Shown piece after piece: positions 45,795 through 56,094 of a stretch of DNA of 64,000 nucleotides. The notes under the pieces were generated by a model. That model did not search any database and had not been told where the DNA came from. It saw only the letters and a list, made by a program, of their open reading frames with translations. Every line of letters begins with the position of its first letter. Position 1 is the stretch's first letter. The position numbers were made by a program, and so were the translations under genes. The stretch is from an uncultured Flavobacteriaceae bacterium (GTDB taxonomy: Bacteria; Bacteroidota; Bacteroidia; Flavobacteriales; Flavobacteriaceae): assembly GCA_949372605.1 (NCBI GenBank), contig CASIAE010000002.1, positions 1 through 64,000 of the forward strand. The letters run 5' to 3'.

Positions 45795-47464
45795 TGGGAA
45801 ATATTGACTGGATGATCTTGGGTTTTACCCTAATTTTCATCATCCTCTATGGGATAAGAAAAAACAACTCTCACAAAAACATTCAAGATTATATTAAAGG
45901 AGGAAATAAAGCCTCTTGGTTTACTGTAGGCCTATCTGTTATGGCAACTCAAGCCAGTGCAATTACTTTTCTCTCTACTCCAGGACAAGCTTTTAATGAT
46001 GGCATGGGGTTTGTGCAGTTTTATTTTGGTTTACCTTTTGCGATGGTGATCATCTGTCTTTTTTTTCTACCCGTTTATCATAAATTAAAAGTATTCACAG
46101 CTTATGAATTTTTAGAAAAAAGATTTGATCTTAAAACAAGAATTTTAACTGCAATACTTTTCCTTATTCAACGAGGATTAGCAGCAGGAATAACAATTTA
46201 TGCACCGGCAATAATCCTTAGCGTAGTTTTAGGTTGGGATTTAAAAATGCTTATCGTAATCATAGGATTCTTAGTTGTTTTTTACACAATGATTGGTGGA
46301 ACCCAGGCTGTCAGTGTCACCCAAAAACAACAAATGTTCATTATATTTTCAGGAATGATCGCCGCTTTTATTTTTATCGTTTGTGCTTTACCCGAAAATA
46401 TAAATTTTTCCAATGCACTAGAATTGGCAGGAATCAATAAGAAATTAAATGTGTTAGATTTTAGCTTTGACCCAAACAATCGATACACTTTCTGGAGTGG
46501 AATAACGGGAGGGCTTTTTTTAGCACTTTCTTATTTTGGTACTGACCAAAGTCAGGTTCAACGCTACCTATCGGGAAAATCATTAAAAGAAAGTCAACGA
46601 GGCTTAATCATGAATGGATTCTTAAAAATCCCAATGCAGTTTTTTATATTGTTAACGGGAGTTATGGTTTTTGTCTTTTTTCAGTTTGAAAAAGCCCCGA
46701 TACATTTCAACAAGAATGCCATTGAAAAGGTCAAGGAGTCCACTCATCGAACTGCATTTGTTGAATTAGAAAAACTAAATGATCAACTGCACCTTGAGAA
46801 GCAACAATACATTAATGAAACGTCATTTTTTGAAAGTGAACCGCTGAAAGAGAAATACCTTCAAGTTCAAAATCAATATGAGCAAAACCGAAAAGCAGCC
46901 AAAAAACTAATTGAACAAGTAGAGCCAAAAGTCGAGTCAAATGATAAGGATTATGTTTTTATTTATTTCATTCTAGAGCATCTACCAAGAGGACTAATAG
47001 GGCTTCTTTTGGCCGTAATACTTTCTGCTGCCATGAGTTCCTCTGCCTCTGAAATAAATGCACTTTCAGCAACGAGTGTGGTGGATCTTTACAAAAGATT
47101 TAAACCCAACTCTGAACCCAAACATTATGTCTGGGCTACCAAAGTCTTCACCGTACTTTGGGGATGTATTGCGATTTTATTCGCAATGGTCGGGAATTTG
47201 TTTGAGAATTTAATTCAATTGATTAACATCATTGGATCGCTTTTCTACGGAACCATTCTTGGGATTTTCTTAATTGCAATTTTCATTAAATTTATCAGAG
47301 GAAAAGCCGTGTTTTTTGCTGCAATAATTTCAGAAATTATGGTGTTGTATGTTTACAAAATAGACATCGTTAGTTTTCTTTGGCTCAACGTAATTGGCTC
47401 AATACTCACCATTATGTTGGCTATAATTTTACAAGCAATTTTTAAAGAAACAGTAAAAGCTTAG
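45794..47464 (+). CDS. Sodium:solute symporter (SSS family)
   Basis: The 556-residue inner-membrane transporter has about 13 helices. YIKGGNKASWFTVGLSVMATQASAITFLSTPGQAF and GLLLAVILSAAMSSSASEINALSATSV match the SSS sodium-binding regions. An atypical soluble insertion at about residues 297-387 is charged and helix-rich (coiled-coil-like, EKLNDQLHLEKQQYI). The substrate is unknown; the PIG-L neighbour suggests an amino sugar. The start shares one base with the stop of the 32-residue peptide. Confidence 0.92.
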   Translation: MGNIDWMILGFTLIFIILYGIRKNNSHKNIQDYIKGGNKASWFTVGLSVMATQASAITFLSTPGQAFNDGMGFVQFYFGLPFAMVIICLFFLPVYHKLKVFTAYEFLEKRFDLKTRILTAILFLIQRGLAAGITIYAPAIILSVVLGWDLKMLIVIIGFLVVFYTMIGGTQAVSVTQKQQMFIIFSGMIAAFIFIVCALPENINFSNALELAGINKKLNVLDFSFDPNNRYTFWSGITGGLFLALSYFGTDQSQVQRYLSGKSLKESQRGLIMNGFLKIPMQFFILLTGVMVFVFFQFEKAPIHFNKNAIEKVKESTHRTAFVELEKLNDQLHLEKQQYINETSFFESEPLKEKYLQVQNQYEQNRKAAKKLIEQVEPKVESNDKDYVFIYFILEHLPRGLIGLLLAVILSAAMSSSASEINALSATSVVDLYKRFKPNSEPKHYVWATKVFTVLWGCIAILFAMVGNLFENLIQLINIIGSLFYGTILGIFLIAIFIKFIRGKAVFFAAIISEIMVLYVYKIDIVSFLWLNVIGSILTIMLAIILQAIFKETVKA

Positions 47465-47466
47465 TA

Positions 47467-48306
47467 TCAGTTACTCCATTTTTCTATGGACTCATTGTTC
47501 ATGACTTCGTAATCTTTGTTACCTGCATTTATGGCAAGTTTTAGAGATTTCTTAGCAGCAGCAATAGCAGCAGAAGTTTCATTTAAACCAGCCAAAATTA
47601 AAGATTGTTGACGATACATCCAAAAGGCATCACCATTCATCTCAACTGCTTTAGATATCCAAGTTTTCGCCTGATTAAGGTCGTGTCCTTCGTTAAGATA
47701 ATAAACAGCTGCGTTGTAATAATCTCCAGCTTTGGGATTATTAGATAATGTTTTTTCAATACTTAACATGGCTTGTTTAACAGAGAGAACTTCTACAGGC
47801 AGGGAGATCGAGGTGTTTTCCCATGATAGGTTTATGTTGGCGCCACTACTTTTAATGTCAGAGATGCCAATAGTAAAAGTTTCGACTTCTTTTTCAATTC
47901 TTTGAACTGGCAGGACAATGCTAAGCACAATTTTACTTTCTTCCCAATCTTTTGGAATACCCGCAGAATCCGTCTTACTATAAAAATATAACACCCAATT
48001 ATCTTCATTTGGAAGGGTGTAAATCGCATATTTTCCTGAAGGTATTTCCTTACCATGAATCATGATTGCGTCAGAAAACTCAATGGTTGTATTTTTATTG
48101 GCACCCGTTCTCCATAGTTCTCCAAAGCGTATCAAATTTCCAACTATTGCTCTGCCTCTTTTGGAAGGACGTGAGTATTCAATCGTAAAATCTGTCATCC
48201 CAACAACTTGAGATATTTTAGCCATAGGACTCGGCTGTGGTGTTCTTACCTGAGCAAATATTATGCTACAAAATAATGAGGTTATGAGGAGAAGAAAATT
48301 TTTCAT
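47467..48306 (-). CDS. DUF2911 protein with C-terminal TPR-like repeats, secreted
   Basis: The 279-residue protein has a signal peptide (residues 1-18). The DUF2911 domain occupies about 25-170 (FTIEYSRPSKRGR, ELWRTGANKNTTIEF, PSGKYAIYTLPNED). Residues about 185-275 contain helix pairs resembling tetratricopeptide repeats (GDYYNAAVYYLNEGHDLNQA, DAFWMYRQQSLILAG). It is longer than the DUF2911 protein at 34204. It is convergent with the symporter, with 2 nt between stop codons. Confidence 0.82.
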   Translation of the reverse strand: MKNFLLLITSLFCSIIFAQVRTPQPSPMAKISQVVGMTDFTIEYSRPSKRGRAIVGNLIRFGELWRTGANKNTTIEFSDAIMIHGKEIPSGKYAIYTLPNEDNWVLYFYSKTDSAGIPKDWEESKIVLSIVLPVQRIEKEVETFTIGISDIKSSGANINLSWENTSISLPVEVLSVKQAMLSIEKTLSNNPKAGDYYNAAVYYLNEGHDLNQAKTWISKAVEMNGDAFWMYRQQSLILAGLNETSAAIAAAKKSLKLAINAGNKDYEVMNNESIEKWSN

Positions 48307-48405
48307 GTTATGGTCTTAAATATAAATTTTTAGAAATCAAACTATTACAAAAATATAATATTGAATTAATTTTATTGCAACTTAACTGAAAATTTATTGT
48401 TATTT

Positions 48406-48448
48406 GTTTAATTCTATCTAAAAATAGTTAAACGTTTGTTTATATTTG
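48406..48448 (+). promoter_or_regulatory. Photoreactivation-operon promoter with dyad and GTTTA repeats
   Basis: GTTTAA (48406) and TTAAAC (48428) form a dyad with inner CTAT/ATAG arms. AAACGTTT (48430) is a second perfect palindrome. TGTTTA occurs twice (48405 and 48438). TATATTTG (48441-48448) matches the Bacteroidota -7 element TAnnTTTG, leaving a leader of about 10 nt before the ATG at 48465. The repeats fit a regulator such as a light-responsive MerR-family (LitR/CarH-like) protein, but no such gene is in the window. Confidence 0.55.
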
Positions 48449-48464
48449 TTCTAGAAAATTTTAC

Positions 48465-48932
48465 ATGAAAATATATCGCAAGCATACATTCCAAAATCTT
48501 CCAATAACTTGCGATCAAGCTTGGAATTTTTTGGGTGATCCAACAAATTTAAAAACCATCACTCCTGATTATATGGGTTTTAAAATTTTAAGTGGTGCTG
48601 AAAAGAAAATGTATGCCGGTCAAATTATTCAGTATATCGTTACTCCAGTCATGGGAATTCCTACGAAATGGGTGACTGAAATTACACATGTAAAGGAAGG
48701 TGAATATTTTGTAGACGAACAACGGTTTGGCCCCTATGCATTATGGCACCACAAACACTTTATTCGCCCGATTGAAAACGGTGTTGAAATGGAAGACATT
48801 ATTGACTATAAAATTCCTTTTGGAACACTCGGAAGATTGGCACATCCGATAATTGTCAAGCCCAAACTCAATGAAATATTTGATTATCGACAAAAAAAAT
48901 TAATTGAACTTTTTGGAGAATATAAAAACTAA
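48465..48932 (+). CDS. SRPBCC (START-like) family protein
   Basis: The 155-residue cytoplasmic protein has a predicted helix-grip fold that binds hydrophobic ligands. TFQNLPITCDQAWNFLGDPTN opens the family pattern, followed by YIVTPVMGIPTKWVTEITHV and RFGPYALWHHKHF. Such proteins often accompany photolyase or cryptochrome genes. The ligand is unknown. It is the first gene of the operon, 2 nt before the SDR gene, behind a promoter with TATATTTG. Confidence 0.85.
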   Translation: MKIYRKHTFQNLPITCDQAWNFLGDPTNLKTITPDYMGFKILSGAEKKMYAGQIIQYIVTPVMGIPTKWVTEITHVKEGEYFVDEQRFGPYALWHHKHFIRPIENGVEMEDIIDYKIPFGTLGRLAHPIIVKPKLNEIFDYRQKKLIELFGEYKN

Positions 48933-48934
48933 AT

Positions 48935-49633
48935 ATGAAAAAAAATATACTAATAATTGGGGGTAGCTCAGGAATTGGACTCGAATTGATCAAATTAATT
49001 GGGGGAGAAAATAACATTTTTTCGGCCTGTAGAACCAACGAGCATTTGACTGGCTTGAATGTAACTCACATTCCTTTTGACGTTTTAACTGACACCTTGG
49101 ATCTCTCTCTGTTACCAGAATCGTTAGACGGTTTTGTTTACTGCCCTGGAAGCATCAATTTAAGACCTTTCAAAGGACTTAAACCTGAAACTTTTCTTAA
49201 TGATTTTTCAATCAATGTAATGGGAGCTGTCAAAACATTACAATCCGTATTAAGCAAATTACAAAGTGGAGATGTTACAGCAAGCGTTGTGTTTTATAGC
49301 ACTGTCGCAGTCCAAACCGGGATGGCCTACCACGCAAGTGTTGCCACTGCAAAAGGAGCATTAGAAGGTTTGGCGAGATCATTGGCAGCAGAATTAGCTC
49401 CAAAAGTAAGGGTCAACGTCATTGCACCTTCGATTATAGATACTCCGCTAGCAGATAAATTCCTGAACAACGACACCAAAAAAGAAAATGCAGCTGGAAG
49501 ACATCCACTACAACGTTTTGGAAGTGCCGAAGAGATAGCAGAAGCAACCGCATTTCTTTTAAGCAATAAAAGCAGTTGGATGACTGCTCAAGTTCTTCAT
49601 ATTGACGGAGGAATTGGAGACATAAAAAGTTAA
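48935..49633 (+). CDS. Short-chain dehydrogenase/reductase lacking the usual active-site Tyr
   Basis: The 232-residue SDR has the cofactor motif GGSSGIGLE (residues 9-17) and Ser122 in YSTVAV. The usual YxxxK is altered: K140 is present but the residue four before it is Val136, while the nearest Tyr is at 132. NVIAPSIIDTPLADKF and HIDGGIG are canonical C-terminal motifs. It may use Tyr132, act on an unusual substrate or bind nucleotide without classical catalysis. It lies in the photolyase operon (6 nt before phr). Confidence 0.88.
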   Translation: MKKNILIIGGSSGIGLELIKLIGGENNIFSACRTNEHLTGLNVTHIPFDVLTDTLDLSLLPESLDGFVYCPGSINLRPFKGLKPETFLNDFSINVMGAVKTLQSVLSKLQSGDVTASVVFYSTVAVQTGMAYHASVATAKGALEGLARSLAAELAPKVRVNVIAPSIIDTPLADKFLNNDTKKENAAGRHPLQRFGSAEEIAEATAFLLSNKSSWMTAQVLHIDGGIGDIKS

Positions 49634-49639
49634 ACTAAA

Positions 49640-50944
49640 ATGGGGAAAGTAACTTTATTTTGGTTTCGTCGAGACCTTAGAGTCATCGACAACAAAGGTC
49701 TTTATGAGGCCTTAAAGCATTCAAATAAAGTTCTGCCTATTTTTATTTTTGATGAAAAAATCCTAGACAAGCTTCCAAAAAAAGATGCTAGAATAACATT
49801 TTTGTTAAATGCCTTGGGAGGCATCAATAAAGCGTTGAAGGGGAACAGATGTACTGTAGGAGTTTATAGAGGCGCTCCAAAGGCTATTTTTAAAAAACTC
49901 TCAAGTGATTATAAAATTGACAAAGTAATTGCTAATCATGATTATGAGCCATACGCTTTGGAACGTGATGGTGAAATAAAAGAACTATTAGGGGACAAAG
50001 GAGTTGACTTTATTACCTACAAAGACCAAGTAATTTTTGAAAAAGATGAGATTTGTAAGAACGATGGAAAGCCTTACCTCGTTTATACTCCCTATTCCAA
50101 AAAATGGATTGCGAATCTAAAGCCTCAAGATACAAATCATTATCCCTCAGAAAATCATCTTGGTAATTTATACAATGATTCGTCTCTTCCTACATTAACC
50201 ATAGCGGATTTAGGTTTTGAATCCTCAGAAAAAGAACCGCTTCCTTATGTATTCACCGATGAAGTAATAAACAATTACGAGGCAACTCGAAATTTCCCAA
50301 TACTTGAGAGTACTTCCCGTTTAGGAGCTCACCTTCGATTTGGCACAGTCAGTGTCAGACAACTAGTTGAGAAAGCAGCTGTAGCCAAAGAAATTACATT
50401 TTTAAAAGAGCTGATTTGGAGAGAGTTTTTCATGCAGATTTTGTGGCATTTTCCTCATACCAAAGACAGTAATTTTAAATCAAAATACGATCGTATAGAG
50501 TGGAGAAATGACGAAGAAGAATTTGAGAAATGGTGTGCTGGTGAAACAGGATACCCATTTGTAGATGCGGGAATTCGGGAATTAAACGAGACTGGTTTCA
50601 TGCACAATCGAGTGCGGATGTTGGTGAGTAGTTTTTTGTGTAAACACCTTTTGATCGATTGGCGATGGGGAGAAGCTTATTTCGCTGAAAAGTTATTGGA
50701 TTATGAAATGTCAAGCAATGTAGGAAACTGGCAATGGGTTGCGGGCTGTGGTGTTGATGCAGCACCCTATTTTAGAATCTTTAATCCTACCGAACAGATT
50801 AAAAAATTTGATAAAGAACTCAAATATATCCAAAAGTGGGTGCCTAATTTTCAAGAGTTTGACTACCCCCAACCCATTGTTGATCATAAGTTTGCTCGCG
50901 AACGTTGTTTGAGTGTTTATAAAGCAGCATTAAACATGGCATGA
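49640..50944 (+). CDS. phrB: Deoxyribodipyrimidine photolyase (class I CPD type)
   Basis: The 434-residue flavoprotein uses blue light to split cyclobutane pyrimidine dimers. The N-terminal Rossmann antenna domain starts [11 protein letters not shown], and the FAD-binding C-terminal domain has [36 protein letters not shown] and [13 protein letters not shown], all conserved in class I photolyases. Its stop overlaps the DUF2256 start (ATGA at 50941-50944). It is the first of four photolyase-superfamily genes here. Confidence 0.95.
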   Translation: MGKVTLFWFRRDLRVIDNKGLYEALKHSNKVLPIFIFDEKILDKLPKKDARITFLLNALGGINKALKGNRCTVGVYRGAPKAIFKKLSSDYKIDKVIANHDYEPYALERDGEIKELLGDKGVDFITYKDQVIFEKDEICKNDGKPYLVYTPYSKKWIANLKPQDTNHYPSENHLGNLYNDSSLPTLTIADLGFESSEKEPLPYVFTDEVINNYEATRNFPILESTSRLGAHLRFGTVSVRQLVEKAAVAKEITFLKELIWREFFMQILWHFPHTKDSNFKSKYDRIEWRNDEEEFEKWCAGETGYPFVDAGIRELNETGFMHNRVRMLVSSFLCKHLLIDWRWGEAYFAEKLLDYEMSSNVGNWQWVAGCGVDAAPYFRIFNPTEQIKKFDKELKYIQKWVPNFQEFDYPQPIVDHKFARERCLSVYKAALNMA

Positions 50945-51075
50945 AGCGGGTATTAAAACAAAATTTACCTGAGAAAATTTGCCTGACTTGCAATCGTCCA
51001 TTTCAGTGGAGAAAGAAATGGGAACGTGATTGGGAAAATGTCAAATATTGTAGTAAAAAATGTAAATCCACATGA
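50941..51075 (+). CDS. DUF2256 mini-protein
   Basis: This 44-residue gene was found by reading between photolyase and Cry-DASH. It starts ATGA-overlapped with the photolyase stop and ends ATGA-overlapped with the next start. The peptide has a zinc-knuckle pattern [19 protein letters not shown] then VKYCSKKCK, matching DUF2256. Such proteins recur next to cryptochromes and photolyases. The function is unknown. Two overlaps and the Cys/Trp pattern make it a real gene. Confidence 0.92.
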   Translation: MKRVLKQNLPEKICLTCNRPFQWRKKWERDWENVKYCSKKCKST

Positions 51076-52373
51076 AAACAGCTTTGGTTTGGTTACGAAA
51101 CGATGTGCGTTTTCAAGATCAAAAGTCCTTTTTCAATGCTTGTAAGTCTTATGACAGGGTCGTGGCTTACTATGCTTTTGAGCCAAAAGATTTTGAAAAA
51201 ACTGCTTGGGGTTTTCAAAAAACAGGAAAGTTTAGAACACGTTTCAATATTGAAACACTTCAATCCCTTCAACTTGAATTAAAAGAAAAAAATATTACGC
51301 TAATCGTTGAAAAGCGATCTGCAACAGTAGGAATTCCCCATTGGATTGATGACCTAAACGCAAGCGCCTTGTTTTTTCAAGAAGAATGGACAGCTGAAGA
51401 AAAATTAATTTCAAATGCAGTTTGTGATAGTTTATCAAAGAAAATTCAGGTTTTTACTCATTACGATCAATTCCTATTTCATCCCGATGATATCCCCATG
51501 GACATTGATTCAATACCACAGGTGTTTACTGTTTTTAGAAAGAAATGTGAGAAATACAGCACTATTAAATCCTGCATTCCAGAACCCGTAATTTTAGATG
51601 AAAAATCTTTACTAAATGCGCCCTTCACCATTCCTACTCATGAAGAATTAGGGTTTGCATATTTTGAGACCCCAACGCATTCCGCCTTTCCATTTTTGGG
51701 AGGAACGTCGTCGGCATTGAATCGCATAACGGACTACTTTTGGAAATCTGAGCGCCTTTCATTTTATAAGCAAACCAGAAATGGTTTATTAGGATCAGAT
51801 TACAGTTCAAAATTTTCACCTTGGTTAGCCAACGGTTCCCTTTCAGCAAGAATGATTTATTGGGAAGTACAACGCTATGAAAAAGAAATTCAAAAAAATG
51901 AATCCACCTATTGGTTAATTTTTGAATTGATTTGGAGAGATTATTTTAAGTACATATCATTAAAGCATGGAAATGCAATCTTTCATCTGGGTGGTATTTT
52001 GGATAAAAAATATACTTGGGATTCAAATTCTGAAATTTTTTTAAAATGGACTGAAGGAAAAACCCCGGAGCCTTTTGTCAACGCCAATATGATTGAGCTG
52101 AAAAAAACAGGTTTTATGAGCAATCGAGGCAGGCAAAATGTTGCAAGTTTTTTTGCCAAAAGCATGTTGATGGATTGGCGCATGGGAGCCGCTTATTTTG
52201 AGCAACAACTTGTTGATTACGATGCACATAGCAACTGGGGCAACTGGCTCTACGTTGCAGGTGTTGGCAATGACCCACGTGACCGAAAATTTAATATAAA
52301 ACTACAAGCAGATCGTTATGATGCCAAAGGGCAATATCAAAAACGCTGGTTGCAAAACACCTTGTTTGAATGA
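51072..52373 (+). CDS. Cryptochrome DASH
   Basis: This is a 433-residue photolyase-superfamily protein. [13 protein letters not shown] opens the antenna domain. The FAD domain has [46 protein letters not shown] and [12 protein letters not shown], which are diagnostic of Cry-DASH. Family members repair CPDs in single-stranded DNA or act in light signalling. It overlaps DUF2256 upstream and the FeS-type photolyase downstream by 4 nt each. Confidence 0.94.
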   Translation: MKTALVWLRNDVRFQDQKSFFNACKSYDRVVAYYAFEPKDFEKTAWGFQKTGKFRTRFNIETLQSLQLELKEKNITLIVEKRSATVGIPHWIDDLNASALFFQEEWTAEEKLISNAVCDSLSKKIQVFTHYDQFLFHPDDIPMDIDSIPQVFTVFRKKCEKYSTIKSCIPEPVILDEKSLLNAPFTIPTHEELGFAYFETPTHSAFPFLGGTSSALNRITDYFWKSERLSFYKQTRNGLLGSDYSSKFSPWLANGSLSARMIYWEVQRYEKEIQKNESTYWLIFELIWRDYFKYISLKHGNAIFHLGGILDKKYTWDSNSEIFLKWTEGKTPEPFVNANMIELKKTGFMSNRGRQNVASFFAKSMLMDWRMGAAYFEQQLVDYDAHSNWGNWLYVAGVGNDPRDRKFNIKLQADRYDAKGQYQKRWLQNTLFE

Positions 52374-53902
52374 AAGTACGATTAATCCTTGGCGATCAAT
52401 TAAATCTAAACCATTCTTGGTTTGATCAAATTGACGATTCGGTCTGTTATGTGATGATGGAGGTTCGGCAGGAAACCGATTATGTCAAGCATCATTTACA
52501 AAAAGTAGTTGCTTTTTTTAACGCCATGCGCCATTTTAAAAGTGCTGTTGAAAACAAAGGACATCGCATTCATTATTTTAAATTAGACAATCCAGAAAAC
52601 AAACAAAGCATTACGGAGAATTTGAATCAAATAATTGGTCAATATGAAGCCACTCATTTTGAGTATCAGTTTCCTGATGAGTACAGACTTGATTTAGAAT
52701 TAAAGCAATATTGTAAAACACTCTCTATTTCCTCCTCCGTTATAGACTCAGAACATTTCATGACTTCAAGGCTTTTTCTTACTGAATTTTTTGAAGGGAA
52801 AAAGCAGTTGGTGATGGAGTTTTTTTATCGCAGAATACGCAAAGATTTCAATCTGCTAATGGAAGCTGGAAAACCCTTAGGAGGTCTTTGGAACTTTGAC
52901 AAAAACAATCGGAATAAATGGAAGGGAGAACCTGCAATTCCACAACCATTTAAAGGAGCTCCAACATCCATTGATGCTTTGGAGGAACTCTTAAAAAAAC
53001 AAGGGATTGAAACTTTAGGATCCTTAGATTCAGCTAATTTTTTGTATCCGGCTACTCGGGAAGAAGCTCTGCTTCAATTGGATTATTTTAATCAGCATTT
53101 ACTAGAATATTTTGGATATTATCAAGATGCCATGCACACACAAGAGGTGAATTTGTTTCATTCCCGTCTTTCCTTTGCATTAAATACAAAAATGCTTTCC
53201 CCTTTAGAAGTGGTTACCTCGGTAATTGAATATTATCATGCCAATGAAGAAACAATTGAGATTTCTCAAGTAGAAGGTTTTGTACGTCAGATTATTGGTT
53301 GGCGAGAATACATGCGAGGAATTTATTGGAGAGAAATGCCAAACTATGCAAAGAAAAATGTTTTGGATAATCAAAATTCACTTCCTAATTTTTATTGGAC
53401 CGCCAAAACCAAAATGAATTGCTTGCATCACAGCATTCAAAATTCATTAGACCATGCCTATGCTCACCACATACAGCGTTTGATGATCACTGGAAATTTT
53501 GCTTTGTTAGCGCAAGTACATCCCGATGTAGTGGATCAATGGTATTTAGGGGTCTATGCTGATGCGGTGGAATGGGTGCAAATGCCTAATACTCGAGGGA
53601 TGAGTCAGTGGGCAGATGGGGGAATTGTTGCCACAAAACCCTATGTTTCTGCAGCGGCCTATATTCATAAAATGAGTAATTATTGTGGTGATTGTAAATA
53701 TGATAAAAAGAAGCGAGTGGGTGATGATGCCTGTCCCTTTAACAGCTTGTATTGGAACTTTTTAGATGATAAAAAAGAGCATTTCGCAAAAAACAATCGC
53801 ATGGCAATGATGCTGCGTTTGTTGGAAAAAATTCCTGCTGCGGATCTTGCTGAAATAAAAAAGCGTGCTTATAAAATCATAACCCAACCCGATGCATTTT
53901 AA
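52370..53902 (+). CDS. FeS-type bacterial (6-4) photolyase/cryptochrome
   Basis: The 510-residue protein belongs to the iron-sulfur bacterial cryptochrome/photolyase group, which repairs (6-4) photoproducts. [20 protein letters not shown] opening (here [16 protein letters not shown]) and [15 protein letters not shown] are typical. Four Cys at 351, 439, 442 and 455 (in [14 protein letters not shown] and DACPFN) have the spacing of the [4Fe-4S] ligands of Agrobacterium PhrB, offset by one. It overlaps the Cry-DASH stop by 4 nt and the next gene by 11 nt. Confidence 0.93.
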   Translation: MKVRLILGDQLNLNHSWFDQIDDSVCYVMMEVRQETDYVKHHLQKVVAFFNAMRHFKSAVENKGHRIHYFKLDNPENKQSITENLNQIIGQYEATHFEYQFPDEYRLDLELKQYCKTLSISSSVIDSEHFMTSRLFLTEFFEGKKQLVMEFFYRRIRKDFNLLMEAGKPLGGLWNFDKNNRNKWKGEPAIPQPFKGAPTSIDALEELLKKQGIETLGSLDSANFLYPATREEALLQLDYFNQHLLEYFGYYQDAMHTQEVNLFHSRLSFALNTKMLSPLEVVTSVIEYYHANEETIEISQVEGFVRQIIGWREYMRGIYWREMPNYAKKNVLDNQNSLPNFYWTAKTKMNCLHHSIQNSLDHAYAHHIQRLMITGNFALLAQVHPDVVDQWYLGVYADAVEWVQMPNTRGMSQWADGGIVATKPYVSAAAYIHKMSNYCGDCKYDKKKRVGDDACPFNSLYWNFLDDKKEHFAKNNRMAMMLRLLEKIPAADLAEIKKRAYKIITQPDAF

Positions 53903-55370
53903 GATCAAAAAACTTAATGTAATTTGGTTAAAAAGAGATCTAAGACTTTTAGACCATGAAGCCCTCCATGTTGCTTTGGCGTCTGACAACAACTGCCTTC
54001 TCTTATATGTTTTAGAAGAGGAATTATTAAACGACAGCCATTACAGTGAGCGTCATTTCAATTTCATTAAACAGTCAATCGCACAATTAAATCAACAATT
54101 AAAACCGCATAATACTAAAGTGCTGTGTGTGCAAGGAACTGTTTTAAGTATTTTGAAAAGTTTAAATGAGCGAATTCCGATTTCATTGTATTCTCATCAA
54201 GAAACCGGAATTCAACTCACATTTGATCGAGATAAGGAAGTCCGACAATGGGTAGATTCTGAAGAAATTAGTTGGAAGGAGTTTTTACAGCAAGGTGTTT
54301 TTAGATGCTTGAGGAATCGAAAAAAATGGATTCATTTATGGACTGCCCATATGAATCAACCTATTTTTACTTTTTCTCCCAAAGAAAATCAATTGGTTGA
54401 TTCGAAAACGATTCTCGAACTTGAATCTCATTTTGAGGTTGTTTCGTTGGATACATCAAAATCAGCATTACTTCAACCTGGGGGAGAACACTATGCGCAT
54501 CGTTATCTAAATTCCTTTTTTGAAAGTCGTTATTTAAATTATCAAAAACACATTTCAAAACCCAATTTGGCTCGAAAGAGTTGCAGCAGACTTTCTCCAT
54601 ATATTGCTTGGGGAAATATTTCAATGCGGCAAGTTTTGCAGCGAACAGAAGGAGAAAAAGAGCAGGGTAAAAGGAGTCGTGCCTTATCCGCTTTTGATTC
54701 ACGCTTAAGATGGCAAGCTCATTTTATTCAAAAATTTGAAATGGAATGTGTAATGGAATTTAAGAGCATTAATAAAGGATATCATGCCCTTACAAAAGAA
54801 AAACGTTCTGATCATTTGACTGCTTGGGAAACCGGGCAAACGGGAGTACCCATGGTAGACGCTGCCATGCGGTGCTTGGTTGCAACGGGTTATTTAAACT
54901 TTAGAATGCGTGCTTTGGTCGTTTCTTTTGTGATTCATCAACTGTGGCAACCTTGGCAATCCATTTCAGGGTTTTTGGCCCGTCAGTTTTTAGATTTTGA
55001 ACCGGGAATTCATTTTCCACAAATTCAAATGCAAGCAGGCGAAACGGGAATTAATACCCTTAGAATTTATAATCCAGTTAAAAATGGACTGGAGCACGAC
55101 CCGCAAGGGTTATTTGTAAAACAATGGATTCCAGAATTGGCTACTTTGCCTCAAGCTTTCCTTCACACCCCTTGGGATTTAACTCCCCTGGAAGCTGCTT
55201 TGTATGATTTTAAGTTAGGAGACAATTATCCTTTGCCCATAGTAGATTTAACTAAAAGTCGTGAAAAAGCGAGTCAAACCTTGTGGAACCTTCAAAAAAA
55301 TAGTTTGGTTAGAAGAGAAAGCAAACGAATTTTAAATAGACATACCTTACCAAATAGTAGAGAATCATGA
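53892..55370 (+). CDS. Cryptochrome/photolyase family protein (fourth member)
   Basis: The 492-residue protein has an antenna domain ([16 protein letters not shown]) and an FAD domain with [36 protein letters not shown] and [17 protein letters not shown]. It differs from the other three and does not show Cry-DASH or FeS signatures. It may be a cryptochrome or a distinct photolyase. It starts with an ATG overlapping the preceding stop by 11 nt and ends ATGA-overlapped with the DUF2805 gene. Confidence 0.88.
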   Translation: MHFKIKKLNVIWLKRDLRLLDHEALHVALASDNNCLLLYVLEEELLNDSHYSERHFNFIKQSIAQLNQQLKPHNTKVLCVQGTVLSILKSLNERIPISLYSHQETGIQLTFDRDKEVRQWVDSEEISWKEFLQQGVFRCLRNRKKWIHLWTAHMNQPIFTFSPKENQLVDSKTILELESHFEVVSLDTSKSALLQPGGEHYAHRYLNSFFESRYLNYQKHISKPNLARKSCSRLSPYIAWGNISMRQVLQRTEGEKEQGKRSRALSAFDSRLRWQAHFIQKFEMECVMEFKSINKGYHALTKEKRSDHLTAWETGQTGVPMVDAAMRCLVATGYLNFRMRALVVSFVIHQLWQPWQSISGFLARQFLDFEPGIHFPQIQMQAGETGINTLRIYNPVKNGLEHDPQGLFVKQWIPELATLPQAFLHTPWDLTPLEAALYDFKLGDNYPLPIVDLTKSREKASQTLWNLQKNSLVRRESKRILNRHTLPNSRES

Positions 55371-55651
55371 AAAAAGAAATCACATTAGAGGAAGTTCAAA
55401 TTGATCGAGTTATCGAAATGGCATGGGAAGATCGCACTCCTTTTGATGCCATCCTATTGCAATTTGGTTTAAAAGAACAGGATGTCATTAAGTTGATGCG
55501 AAAGGAGATGAAACTCTCCAGTTTTAAGATGTGGAGGGCTAGAGTTCAGGGGCGAAAAACCAAGCACAGCAAAAGCCGATCAGAAACTGTAGATCGTTTT
55601 AAATGTACCCGTCAAAGAAATATTAGCAATAATAAGGTTTCAAAACGCTGA
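55367..55651 (+). CDS. DUF2805 (TIGR03643) family protein
   Basis: The 94-residue basic cytoplasmic protein has the DUF2805 core: [33 protein letters not shown] and [16 protein letters not shown]. The helical, Trp/Arg-rich core suggests nucleic-acid binding, possibly helix-turn-helix. The function is unknown, but it occurs near photolyase clusters. It overlaps the preceding gene by ATGA and ends the operon. Confidence 0.88.
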   Translation: MKKEITLEEVQIDRVIEMAWEDRTPFDAILLQFGLKEQDVIKLMRKEMKLSSFKMWRARVQGRKTKHSKSRSETVDRFKCTRQRNISNNKVSKR

Positions 55652-55678
55652 TTTTTATTAACTCATTATAAAAACCCC

Positions 55679-56094
55679 ATGTCTTCCAACAAAACAAAAC
55701 CTAACGCTACCTCTGTTCATCTGTTTTTAGAAGACCTAGTCCCTGAAGAGGGGAAATCTGATAGATGGGTATTATACTGAATGATGGTTGGCCTTTCGGA
55801 AGCACAAGGAATTCTTCGGGGTATTTCCATTATCGGCTTTGGTGATTATTATCATAAATACGCAAGCGGAAGAGAATACGATTGGTTTTAAACAGATTTA
55901 ATTTTTAAAAAATATCCTTAAACTTTATCTTAAGTGTGATATTTCCGACAAGAAATTTAATTTTGAAGCCCCTGGAAAACACAAAAAAAGGCAAAGGTTG
56001 TCTATATGTTAAAAAGTTAGCAGATGTGGATTTAAAGGTTCTAGAAGAAATCATTAAAACGATCATTACGCTAACCGTTAAAAAAAATCAATAA
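55679..56094 (+). pseudogene. Decayed DUF1801 gene
   Basis: The plus-strand pieces follow DUF1801 order: SSNKTKPNATSVHLFLEDL, then after a stop LSEAQGILRG-SIIGFGDYYHKYASGREYDWF, and after several frame changes GKHKKGKGCLYVKKLADVDL and KVLEEIIKTIITL to a final stop at 56092-56094. In-frame stops and frameshifts separate all parts, so no functional protein is made. It occupies the 436-nt gap after the photolyase operon and converges with the next gene, overlapping its end by 7 nt. Confidence 0.85.

Noticed and set aside
55679..56094. Sequencing error as the sole cause of all broken genes
   Set aside because: Neighbouring genes of similar AT content are intact, and breaks cluster in a few genes. 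It cannot be excluded fully without reads, but real decay is more likely.
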